In this document: positions 31,551 through 43,800 of the stretch, one piece after another
Numbering within the stretch: the stretch's first letter is position 1
How the letters are laid out: every line of letters starts with the position of its first letter
Source of the DNA: Mycteria americana
Taxonomy: Eukaryota; Chordata; Aves; Ciconiiformes; Ciconiidae
NCBI RefSeq assembly: GCF_035582795.1
Contig: NC_134373.1
Span: forward strand, 33,512,501 to 33,576,500
Length of the DNA stretch: 64,000 nt
Direction: 5' to 3'
Notes under the pieces: model-generated
Databases searched by the model: none
Seen by the model: the letters and a program-made list of their open reading frames with translations, nothing else
What the model was told of the DNA's origin: nothing
Program-made: the position numbers and the translations under genes

Positions 31551-32231
31551 CTTCTCTAAGTGGCTGTACAGAGACCTATGGAAACACCAACAAAGTAAAT
31601 TAATTGTCGTTGAAAGAGTTCAATTACTGATATCTATAGTTCAAAGCTTTACTGCTTCAGGGCAAGTCGCTTTTTACAAATTAAGAATGAGACTTGAAGG
31701 AATCAGCTTACAGCACTGCTTATATTTTCATGGTTTTCAAACATTCAAATATGACAAAATCTCACAAAATATAAACAGACAGTTAAACAGGCTCACTTTG
31801 ACAAACACCATACAAAGACATATGTATCCATCTAACCTCTAAAACTTCAATTTCAGGTGACAGTATGGTTACAAAATTATACTTAGAATTCAGATGCTTC
31901 TGGACGGTTCTGTGATTTCTTGCCAGGTGTTAAAATACAGTATTTTGATTGGTCTCTGAGAAAGTGTTGTAGCTTTTTAAACTTGAAAAAATAGTCAGGA
32001 TGTCCAGTTTAGCTATTACCTGTTTTAATAGATTTGTCTGTAATCTTTCTCATAAACATTACCTACAGCATTCAGAAATGCAACTGCGCACACAAACACC
32101 CACAGGGGAGGAGATCTGGCAAGATATCCTTTCATTTAAGTAATTTTTAAAGTTTAGATACAGTCCTAAGTAACCACTGGAACTGTGGATATCTTTCCAA
32201 ATCTGCTCATACCAAAGTTCTGATTTTTTAC

Positions 32232-32289
32232 CTTACTTCGTCTTCACAGACAGTAATCTCCTCACGGGATGCCATAGTAACCAAAATGG
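32232..32289 (-). CDS. FAIM: Candidate cassette exon for a FAIM long isoform N-terminus
   Basis: On the minus strand, a pyrimidine-rich stretch and AG (ATTAAAAG^CC) precede ATG at 32275 in a strong context (ACTATGG). Fourteen codons plus two bases follow, then donor AG^GTAAAA at 32231-32230. Spliced to 31575 this stays in frame: MASREEITVCEDEV, then RSLYSHLEK, then the normal MTDLVAVW start, for about 202 aa. Human FAIM-L also adds about 22 residues beginning MAS, rich in acidic residues and ending YSLEK before MTD. A nearby GTAAGG (32236-32231), two codons upstream, is a stronger donor but would shift the frame. The exon is predicted from sequence only. Confidence 0.6.
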
Positions 32290-34129
32290 CTTTTAATCCA
32301 ATTAGCAGCAAGAAAAAAAGAAAAGCAGAATAGCAGCAGAGAAGTGTTGAGGCCTCACTCTTCCTCGTTTTCTCCATTTAAGATAAAGGACATTTTTAAA
32401 AGTGTCATGCACTATCGTATATATGATGAAATGCAAACATAATGTTTCTTCTTAGACAGAAAGGCAAATGTACTATGTGCAATTTATCTTAGCTTTATTA
32501 GCACATCATAAATTTGTTCGTTATTTGATGGAAAAATGGTTTGCCAAACTTGTGAGCAAAAGCTTAGAAATGGACAACTTGACCAAAGCAGGAACCAACT
32601 CCAGAGCTGCCCATCTCAGTCACAAACCATAACAAACTAGGGACTGTTGCCACCTTGGGGAAAGTAAAATAGCACAGGCAACAGTTTCAACCTTCTTGTT
32701 TTTCTAAACCACTGCAGTAGTTTTCAACAATCGCATTAGCAGTTTGATCTGGCAATCCAGTCATGAAGTCTATGTGAACTGAACCACAAAGAAATCACTT
32801 GTTTCTTACTTAGGACTTTTTTAGATCATGACTCTGGTTTACAACACTGCTGATATTTTTAATTTATCATTTTCAGTAAACAGATTAATTTATGTAAGGG
32901 CTATTTGCATTAAGTCTGTGCATATCAATACGTATAATTTAAGTGCAAATAAGTGAATTTTTGATAAATTGTACTTTTCAGTGAAAAATGAATTAAAAGT
33001 GAAGTTTTAAGTTCTAGGGTCTCTCTTCAGCATAATAGAGGAGCGTGCGTTTAAAAATTAAACCTCCTTCATTCTGACTTAAGTTTCTATTTTAAAACAC
33101 TCTCAAGTACACTGCTGTATTACTGTCTGTGGTTTTGTCAGTAATTACACACATTTCTGTTCATAAACTGAAAAATAAGTTTTGAAAACAGTGAAACTGT
33201 TTTAAGGATATAAGGATTTAATTCTCACAGTAGTACACCACCTAATCAATGCCAAGGAGGTTGTTTTGGTTGTTCCTCAAATTACAGGTTGATTTCTGTG
33301 AAGGCTCGCATCCCCTGACACACGATGGAAGTCAGGTGGGGTGTATTTCTATGCTTCCCCCTTCCCCTTCTCATCAAAGGAGTGGGCGCCAGGGGCTCAG
33401 GACAGACCCACGCTTGTCCCTGCCAGCTAATCGACCCAAGAAGTGGCCTCGGGCACAAAAAGCAATGCCAGAAGAGAGGGCACCTGGAGCACATCTACAG
33501 CCTACCCACCGAGACTGCATCACCCCTGACAGTACGCAACCCTGCTGCATGAGTTTAGCAGATAATTTAGGATCAATGCTGAAAGGGTTAGGAAACATCC
33601 CGGAACATGCAATTTCCAATTTTTTTTTAAACAAATAATCTAGTAATACGCTTTTTTTTTTTTTTCATCAAACCTGAGCACAAAAACCAAACTCTAGGCC
33701 AGCTTTGTTTCCTGACGGCCAGTCGATACCATCAGTCCAAAGGGAAAGCCGTACATCACTACAGGATGGGGGACGCCTGCCGCAGTTAGCCCTCAGACAT
33801 TCACTCACTGCCTCGAATCCAAGGACACGGATTTGTACTAACCGCCGACCGACTCATTTTCTGTTAATCAAGTCAACAGCCCAAAATGAGATTTACTTCT
33901 TTATACATAAGGACTTGTTTTGAAAACTAGGATAGGATTACCGCTCTGCATCCACCTAATCCGTACCTGGTAGCAGAGAGCGGGGGATGGTGCACTAGGA
34001 AGTATACGAACTCCAGAGACGGCAAATGCCTCCCCACCACCCACGTTTATTGCCAGCAAAGTTTTTGGTTTTTAAATTAAGTCCTGGCAGCCACCTTTCT
34101 AAACCCCTCCTCAAACAGCGTATTGCTGA
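32290..34129 (-). other. FAIM intron 1 (5' UTR intron)
   Basis: Between the candidate cassette exon and the CpG island there is ordinary AT-rich intron with short T runs (for example near 33650). No coding exon or clear repeat was found. Open frames near 33250-33640 have no domain content. Confidence 0.5.
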
Positions 34130-34894
34130 CCGCCGTGATCCTCCAACCCAGGGAGAACGCGCCGCGCCGCGCCGCTCCCCTCCGGGCCGCGCTCGCCCGA
34201 GCTCAGGCAGCAGAGCCCCGCGGCCGGCTGGCCCGGCGGCGCCCAGGGAGGTTTCCCGGCACGTCCCACCCCTCCTCCGGGCCGGGCCCGCGGCAGCGGG
34301 CGGAAGCACACGCCGCCGAGACGCGGTCTGCTTCCTCCTCCTCCTCTAGCAGCCGGGCCGTCTCCAAGGAGCCCAGGGAGACGCTCCCTCAGCCCGGGCG
34401 GGCCCGGCCATCCCGCCAGGCGATGTCGGGGCGTCCCCGGGGCGGGAAGGGAGAGCAGCCCCCAGGCGCCTGAGGAGAGATCAGGCCTTCGCGGGTGGGC
34501 GATCAGGCACGCCCGGCCCCACACCCCGCCGCCCCCGGCCCCGCTTCTACCTGACCGGGGCTCTCTTCCCCCTCGGCTCCCCGCGCCTCAAAATGGCGGC
34601 GTGCGGCCAGCGCCGCCCCGCGGCCGCCCGCCCGCCTCCCTCCCCTCCTCTCACCTCCCCGCCGGCGGCGGGCGGGCCGTTACCCCCGGCCCACCGCCCT
34701 CCCGACCGGCTCCGCGCCTTCCCGCCGCGGGCAGCCCCGAACTAGGCTGTGCCCCGCCGCCGCCCGGGACCTGCTGAGGCTCCGCGTCCTGGTAACCGAC
34801 CCCTTTCCTCTCCTGCGTCCCGGCGGCCGCCTGCGGGCAGCGGCGCGGAACCCGGTCCCCTTCGCCGGCGGTCCCAGAGCGGGAGTCCCTCGCC
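34130..34894. promoter_or_regulatory. CpG island, divergent FAIM/CEP70 promoter
   Basis: A CpG-dense block lies between FAIM (minus) and the CEP70 start codon (34895, plus). On the minus strand a GGTCAG^GTAGAA donor at 34551-34550 would end a non-coding FAIM first exon lying upstream, about 34.6 kb. The CEP70 first exon ends GAG^GTACCG at 34903. The layout suggests a shared bidirectional housekeeping-type promoter. No ISRE-like motif was noticed here, unlike the PARP9/DTX3L gap. Confidence 0.7.
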
Positions 34895-37800
34895 ATGACA
34901 GAGGTACCGTGGTGGAGCTGAGGTGGCTGTTGTTACTGCTTGGTGGTTAAAAACAATAAACCCCCAAAGCAGGCACCCGCCTCCTCTGAGGGCTCTTCGG
35001 GGCTGGGGCAGGGGGTCGAGGCCCACTGCAGCCCCGGTGCGTTGGGGTTACCCGAGGGCCGGTTGTCTGGGTTTTTTAAAATGGTAAATTGTACTCATTG
35101 CACATATTTCTCCTTCTAATAGTGACCAGGAGAACTGAATATTCTGTATATTGTTAAATACACTTTTTCCCAATATTTTTTGCAGATCCTATTGGAAAGT
35201 CTCACAAGCCCTCCTACAGTGGCTGGGACTTCTTGGGGGTTTGGGGTTGGTTTGATTTTATTTGGGGGCATTTGGTATCCTCCACTGCACAACAGGAAAG
35301 ACAGGAGACCGTGAGCTGATCTTGAGAACTCACGTGTCTGTCTCTTCTTCCCCTTCTCCCAATGGCAGCGAGAGAAGGCAGAATGGGAAAACCTAAACAA
35401 GCTATTAATGCGTCGTGGGTTGAAACCAGTGAGTCTTGCTGCCCCCCAAAGCTGCAGAAATATATCAGGTAAGGAAATGCTAATTTTACAAGTTTTTGTA
35501 TCTGGAAATAGTGAGCCTAAGTTCATAAGGCATCTCTAAAGCTGTCGCTTCCAAATGGTAGCAGAGATGCGATCTTCTTCAGCTACTAAAAGCCTTTCAT
35601 TATGACTTTGCTTATGTATCTCCAGATATGATTGTCTTAGACAGTCAGTCTTCTCTAGGAATAAGACTTGCATTAAAAACGCTGGTGGAAGATGCTGATC
35701 GACAGCAGAAAATGATGCAGGGGCTTATGGAGGCTAATCATTGTCTTAGGTAAGACCCAGTGGAAGGAACTTACTTGCTAATGCAAAGCAAAAGTATTAC
35801 CAGTGTCCATCTCCTGCCAGGTGGAGCTTTTGTCACACCTGAGGCCTAAGACCTTTTTCCTGAGATTTTTGTCCAATATGCAGCAGTGTTGGCCTAGTTC
35901 CTTTTGAGCTCATATGTTATTTCATCTGCTGCTGCTTCCCATACCAGCATATTTCCTGTACCTGCTGCCACAGTTTATTATTGAGTGTCATCAGATAATG
36001 TTTGTCAGGCCTGTGCTTCCTTCGCTGTATTTAGTGAAAAGAGTTTAATTTAAATCGGGGATTTTTTTTTTGTTTGTTTGTTTTTAGAGATGAGGTACGA
36101 CAGGAACAAAGTAGGGCATCTCAACAGGAACAGCGGGCTAATGATTTGGAAAATGTGGTGAAAAACATTAAGTCCAAAATTTGTCAGCTGGAAGATGAGA
36201 CGATAGCTAAAGTTTGCCAGCAACAGAATCAAGTCAAAGAACTTCAAAAAGATCAACAGGTTTCACAGGTAATTCAGATAGGGCTGTCTGAGGATTCAAA
36301 CTTTTGACTGTTTTTACAAGCTCTAAAAATATTTACATTGATCAAAATAAACATGAATCTTGGGTCATAGAAGTTAGTACACTATTTATAGCTAAGATTT
36401 TTCAATCTATACAGAATTTTCTAGCAATAACTTAGAAAAATATCTGTATTCTTCTTCCACTGCCTCTTCAGTATGTCTAAAAACGGAGTACTAAACTTCT
36501 TTGGGACCAGGTGCATACTTGGGCATGTGCAGTAAAGTCTCCAGCTTGTGGGTTAGAATAATTTTGTATGCTCCCATTATCTCTTCACAGGCAAAATATC
36601 AACAGCAACAGGAAAAGCTGCAAGAACAGGAAGAGATTATTGCCCGTTTGCAGAAGGAGCTGTGCAAAATTGGGATGGAGGAGCAACGGCGCATTGCCAC
36701 TCAAAACAAAATGTTTTGTCGGTTTTGCAAAAGAGCTCCTAAGTCTCTTCTGGATCAGCAGTAAGCAATTTTCTTATATTGGTGAATGACCTGTAACATT
36801 AAATGAAGAAACGGATTTTAAAGTAACTATCTGTTCTCGATATTTTATGGAAAAAAAAAAAAAAGCTAGAGACCTTAGGAGTGCAAGCTGAAATATGAAT
36901 TCATGTAAAGATACAACAGTGCAGTAATTTTTTCTTGTATAATAAATGTGAGCTGGATAAATCTATGGCAGAAAGTAAAAAGTTATTAGCCCCGGTATAC
37001 ACTAGGTGTCAGCAAAGAGAAGGGAATGATCCACTCTACTCTGGAACTGCAGTATCTGCTAGGGTGATCTCATCCTGGGTTTCTAACATTTTAAAATGTA
37101 AATTGAAAAAAAAACAAACACCACCCCCCTCCTTCCCCACCCCAAAAAAAACCCTGTCCAGGTTGCAGTCACTTCTGAAGTGCAAGTGGGCTTTGCAACT
37201 GCTGACTGCGGGCTTGCTGTAAGGCTTCCCAGGTACTTTAGTGACAGTTCTGAGAAAGTATTCCAAGCCTATGTCTCTTGCAGTAAGATCTCCATAGTTC
37301 TGCTATAATCAGAGACTTGCCAATTCTTAGGCTTCAGGTAGCCATCACTTTATTGTGCTGATGTCGCCTAGTTTTCCAGGCCTCTCTAGTAACCTTTACC
37401 TGGGAAGCATTTAAAAGGGATTGTGTGTGCACAGCCCTTTTCTTGTGCCCTCGCTGTATAAGAAGAAGGATCACTGATTTTGGTTCCCTGTGCTTTCTCG
37501 TCTGTCCCTCCAAAACAGACAGTCTCAGAGTGCTCAAGAGGACAGGCGGTTTCTCAGCTGTTCAGTTTTTTGTGGCTCTATTTTTTGCAACCAATTACTT
37601 TGAAAGCACTTTTAGTTTCTTTGGAGACAGAGATTCTCAGGCTATGTGGGACCTGTGCTCTACCTCCCGCAATGGTTGCTGAGCCCTAGCACTCGGGACT
37701 GCCACGCTGTTAAGATTGCTGGGTAAACATAGTCACAAGATGAGGAGGCTGTCAGGAGGATTTAGCTTTTGTCTCGTCTTGAACAATTTTGCCACTTTCA

Positions 37801-40800
37801 GTCTAGTACAGAGTTAATGTCTCTACTTTTCTGTTTTGGAAAACGGTGATTGTGTTTGATATGAGAGAGAACCCACTATTCGATGTGGTCATTTCTGAAG
37901 TGCAGTGCAGTTCTGTAAGCGGGCCTGTTCCTAGGGGGTCATCACAGTATCTTTCAGGCACGATTTTTTTGAGAATATCTGAAATTCAAAATACCGTTTT
38001 TCCTTTCTTCAGGTTCCTTTGTCTAATTGATTATTATGAATCTCAAATTAGTCAAATGAAAAAGGAGCTAAGGTAGGTCTTATCTAATGCCTTATGGCCC
38101 TACTGTTCAAAATTTTCTTAGTCCTGACTGTTCTTAAAGCTTGTAATGGTAAATATTCTGTGTTCCAGATGTCACTAGCATGTAAGAAACAGCAAAGGAT
38201 TGTAATGGTCATGGAAGTTTGGATTCTTCTGGGAATAGCTGTCAGTCAGGCTAGGCAGCTGCTCAGGCAGGAGGCCAAGACAGCTAGGAAGTTGGGGGCA
38301 TTTAGACACTTGAGCTATAATTCTTTCTTTCTTTTTTTTTTTTTTTTTTTTCCCCTTTCCCTTCCCCTTTTGCCATGGTTCACAGGCAGAAGAATTACTG
38401 TATTAGCAGTGCTCAGTCAACTGATCTCCCTAAACAAAAGGAATACCAGCTTTTCAGCTCTATCGCGGTGTCTACATGGTACAAAGCAAAAAGCAGATAC
38501 CTGAGACGTTCCTATAATTTGAGATTATTTTGAAAACTGAAATGGGATTTGCTTGTACTGGAATTCCTCTCAAGGAATAAATGCACTTAATTAGTATATG
38601 AAACAGCTTCCCAGAAATAATAGAGAAGAGCAGTGGATCTTAGGGCAGAATTTCTATTTTATTTACTTTGCAGTTTATGGAAACATTATTATCATACATA
38701 ACTGCTAATGAAGCCAACTTAGATCTTTGAGGTAATCAAATTACAGTAAGCTGAAACAATTTATTTTTCCCAATAGGCAATATAAAAAAGATGAAGACCA
38801 GGTACAGAGAGAAGTAAAAAGCAAGGAAGAATTCTTAAATCTAGATGCTACTCCTAATTATAGAGCACTGCTCACGGTATGGAACTGCTAAGAATAAGTC
38901 AGTGCAGATCTCTAAATGGTAACCCTTCAAGAGCCACATAGAAACATATATGTGTTTGATTTCCAGCCCCTTGTTCTTATCATGTCTTCTTAATTTGTAA
39001 CCTCTCTGGGCAGGGTTCGCTGTCTTTATGCAAGGATTCGGTACTATGTTGTGAGTCGTCTTCGCTGGGGACTGAATAGACCTCCGTAATCACAGGTTCT
39101 CCACCTGCGGTCTAGTGCAGCAGGCTCTTGATCTTAGTCACTAACTCCTCATCCATGCTCTCTTGCTATATAGGCAAATGGGAACCCTTCTTAACACAGA
39201 TGTACTTTAAAGTGTTTAAGCTTGTTGTTTATGGAATGAGTGAAATAAAAGAAATAACACAGTCTATGTTGCAGTCTTTCCAGAAGCAACTCGTTGAAAC
39301 AAAAGCCAGGAATGAACAGCTTTTGCTTGAAAATATAAATCTCAGGAAAGATTTGGAAATAAGGTGAGAAAGGATAAGTATCATTCTTTGTAAGGGCACT
39401 TCAGCAGACTTTGCTTTACGAAGAAAGAAACTGAAAGCACCGGCAATTGTAAAAGTATACTATGAAATCTGCCTTCAAAAGCCATGCACAGAAGTAAGAT
39501 ATGGCAGCAGCAGTCAGCCTTCCCTCCCTACAGTCTTAGTAACGACAACTGCTAATGGTTATTTTGCTGTTTCTTGTTGTTGCCACATAGAAATGTTGCA
39601 GGATTTCATTTCCAGAATGATGTTGGGGCACTGGCAAAGCTTTCTTACTTTTTCACTTGGCTGAGTTTTATAGATACCTTCAAATGCAAGACATATAATA
39701 TGGTACTTTTTCTTTCTAACAGACCAACTGCACAAGAATTAAAACTTTACAAGCACCAAGTGAAGAAACTAGAGAAAACTTTAAAGAAAACTATCCAGTA
39801 AGTATATTTCTTCAGTAACTTTCATGAATCCTCTGAACTTCTTAAGGCAAAGATACTCTGTAACCTGTAACCTGATAGTAGTTCCTAAAGCATGTACCTT
39901 ATCACCCTTCCTTGCAGCCTGGTTGTGGGCAGCAAATGCTACTGTATCTCCAAAGATACCCTGTGAGTCTCTGAAATGATGGCATGGTCTCCAAAAGGGG
40001 GCAGAGCAGTGTGTCTTTTTTATTTCGTTTTGTCTTTCTGGATTTGATTTGAGTCAGGCTGTCGCAGGCAATATGGACAGGACCAAACTGTGTTGTTTGC
40101 TGCTTCCGTGAGCTATAAAGCAAGCTACTGGTTACATTATGGATTATGAATGAGAAAGTATGAGTTGGCAAAATGTTGCGGCTACTGAAGTTATATCCGT
40201 ATGATTCTTAGAAATCGACTTAGTTTTCTTCTGAAACATTGCTAAGAAAATACATTGAAGGTATTAGAGCTCCAGTACTGACAAAGTGGTTTTATCTGTA
40301 ATTTCACTTAATCATTTGTGCATGTGTGTACTGAGCGCTAAATATTTTATAGCCTGAAAAAGACATCACTTAAACTTTAAAAATGTTCAGTTCTTCATTT
40401 TACATTGTGTATATTTAAATGGTCTTTTCTCTCATGCAGTGGGTATGATTTAGATGGTAGTTTTAGAGAAAGTAATCTTAGATTTGACAAGAGGGGTAGG
40501 GAGCTATATATAGTAAACCTGGGAAGATGTTCAAGCAGAAGCAGATAAAGACTGTGAGCACAGAATTTGACCCTTTTGAGTAAAATTCTGGATTTTAAGT
40601 CTTCAGCTGTAGTAGAACCTCTGGTAACAGAACAACTGTACATCTGGTGGTGTCCCTTCTAAATTAGCCTTTAGTCTGGAATAACCTCAACCTGGAGACT
40701 TAAGATAAATTAACAATATTTACATTAAGTATTATGTTCTTCAGCTAGTTCAGTTTGATGGAATTCTGTTGGCAGGCATCATAAAATGGAGATTTTACTT

Positions 40801-43800
40801 TGTAAGTGTTTAGTATATGTGCTACATACCTGGTTCTTTAATCCAGCTGAAAGTAGTGTCTCCTGCTAAGGCTACTTGTGTAACCCACTGTATGTATTTG
40901 GCATGTAGATCTTCGGGGAGTAGTACCGGAGAAAGAACAGAAGAAAAGAAAGAACCCGAGAGTATCGCAGGAGTAGATCAGCTGCAGGCAGTTTGCCAGC
41001 AATACTTACAGGTATGCAAATTTTATCTGTACTGTGTGTATCTAGCACTGTTACAATGAAATATAATACATGACATTTGTTTAACTACGTAAACTGAAGC
41101 GTAATGTTCTGGATTTGGCAGTTAATGTAGGCTTGTTCTTAATTGTTCTATCTTGGTGTAAACTACCGGAAAATGCAGTAAGGAAGCAGAGACTAGGTTG
41201 GCAAACATCAAATCAATGATTTAGCTGAAGTCTTTTCAGGACAAGGGATTTGTTCAAGGTCTTGGGCAAAACAGATCTGTATGTTATGGTTTTAAACATG
41301 CCTGAGGAGATAATGGCTTTTATTTATATTTGAATAAAAAAAAAAGCGCAAATATAATAAAACTTAGCAAAATGTAAACTGTGGAAGTAACAATGCCTCA
41401 AGTGGATAAATGTTAAGTATCCCTCAAAGGGAAGTATATTTGCATTACTTTTACATATCTTCTAGCTAGTATATTTTTTAATTTTTGAATCTATTACATT
41501 TTGAATGCATCTGTAAAATCCATCAATAGTAACTTATTGGAGCTATTTATGATTTAACGTTTAGACAATCATGACTGTGGTGGAGAGGGATTTTATTATA
41601 AAATGTCATACATATTTGAGCAATAACATTTGTTATTTGGTGTTGAAGGTTTTGTCCCATATTGATTCCATTTTGCGAAGTCCAAGAGCTCCTCCATTAA
41701 TATACAGGCGCGGTAAAGGGCCAGTGCAAAACTATATTAAAGAGAATGGACAGGAATGTGGATTTGAGCACCTTCCGCTTACTATAGAAATGTGGGCAGA
41801 TCAGCTAATGGCCCTAAAGGTAATGCATTATTGTACTTGGCTTTATATTCTTCCTTTAACTTGCTGACCACTCCTCGGTCTCTCCCTATATGTAGGGTTT
41901 TTTCTGTGCGTAGCTTTTGTTATTGCCTGACTTGGTGTCAAATTTTAAAAATAATTCTGCTGTCCATTTATATACCACCTTAAAACCATAGTAAAGTGAA
42001 AAATGTGCAGTGTGTCTACAGGCCAGAGATGTTCCTCTGTGTATATCGTCCAAATGTTTTTGTTCACTGGCTGAGTCCCTAAGAAGACACTTAAGCTTTA
42101 GAGTCTATGTACTTCGCACATTGATGATGATGCATTTTCTTTCTTCCTTTTGTCTTGCCAGAACAGTAACTTTTTGATCTAAATACAAGTGAAGTAATTT
42201 TTTTGAAAACCAAACTCTCTGTGACCAACACTTTTATATCACTGAAACTACAATATATGAAGTACTTTAATTTTTAGACTATCAGCATTCCTTTTATATG
42301 AAAGAATGTAAGCAAGATCCTGTGCTTAAATTCCATGAAAATGAAAACCTTACTGTCTCCAGTACTGGAATGTTTTTGCACATGAGAAACAGAAAATCTG
42401 CCCGTTTCTATAATAAAAACAACTTTAAGAAGTTACTAAAATAAGTTGTGTCCCCTCCCTTCTTTTGAAAGGATTTGCATAGGTCCTTGAGAAAGCTGTC
42501 TCTGGAGTTGGTGCCCTGGCACACTGCAGATCCACAGGATAACAGAGAATCCATACGAGTTGAAGACCTCCAGTTCACAGTAGATGCAATTTTGGAAGAA
42601 ATAGAAAATAAGGAAAAGGTAATTCTTACCAGGGGTTTATAATCACAAGTTACTGTGGAATTCTTAAATGCATTCTTCACACAGTGATGAGATTTGTGCA
42701 TTTGAAAGCCTTGCAGAGTTTAAGAAATAGCTGTTTGAAGGTATTCAATAGTCAAAGACTATTTTAACATAATGGATAAATTCACCTTGGGGAAGACTGC
42801 TTTAATCGAAGTCCAACGATGAATTTGCATTGCCCTGTAGTCTCAGGCATTATCCTGTTCTGTCTGTTTCTCAGTCAGCACTGAGAATACATCAAGGTAC
42901 TTACTAAACAACAGAGAAGAAAGCTTTCAAAAGAGTATTTTTGGTTTGCTGGATATCTGTGTCTGAAAACTTTAAAATATGTTTTCAGATTTAAGAATAT
43001 TTGAAACGCCGTGATTTAATAAGGGTAGTTACACCCGTTTTTCTTCACAGACCAGTTTTAAGAATGTTTCATGGTTTAAAAGAATCCTTGCTTTGTTAAG
43101 CAATAACGTTGACAAGTTATTGTTTCTGCTTGCTGCAGAACAGCCAGACGCCATCCCTATCAACCCTGTTTGCAATAGTCTCTCACTTCCAGAAGTTGTT
43201 TGATGTGAATTCTCTGAACGGTGTTTATCCGCGAATGAATGAGGTTTACACAAAGCTTGGGGAAATGACCAATGCTATGAGAAATCTCCATGAGCTCCTG
43301 GAACTAGGTAAAGACTTACCACCTAGCATTTGTTCAGACCATTTCCAAAGGAAGATGACAAGTGAAAGGCTGATCTCTTCATAGAAAATATGTTGAGCTG
43401 CTGAGAAATGAGTAAACTAGGTATATTCTTCACTGCGAAGATAAAAATAGGTTGCTGTCAACTGGGAGTTTAAATAGCAAAACCCCATTACTTGTAAGCC
43501 TTTAGCAGTTGCTGAGGAATACCTGGGAGGCAGAAGAAAGGAATAACAGATAAAATTGATTTTTTTTTTCCCACAAAGCTTTGTTTCCTGTGAGCTGACT
43601 TCATAATTCTTCTTGACCATCTTTCATTCTCTACTTGAAAGATACCAAGTTTAAGAAAAAACTCAGCCTTTGCTGTAGATTTCAACTCAGTAATTCATTC
43701 AAGTGTAATTATGTGCAGTGCTCAGAAATTTCCTTCTTATGCTGCTAAACGTAAAAAAAAGTTGTTGTTGACGGTCAAAAACTAAGTGCCAGTACTCGGA

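Noticed and set aside
34026-35026. Plus and minus frames in the FAIM/CEP70 CpG island
   Set aside because: Low-complexity Arg, Pro, Gly and Ala composition typical of CpG islands. Only the short CEP70 start exon is supported by phase and homology.
42110-42170. A box C/D snoRNA suggested by a TGATGATGA word in a CEP70 intron
   Set aside because: No suitably placed D box with a closing stem was found.
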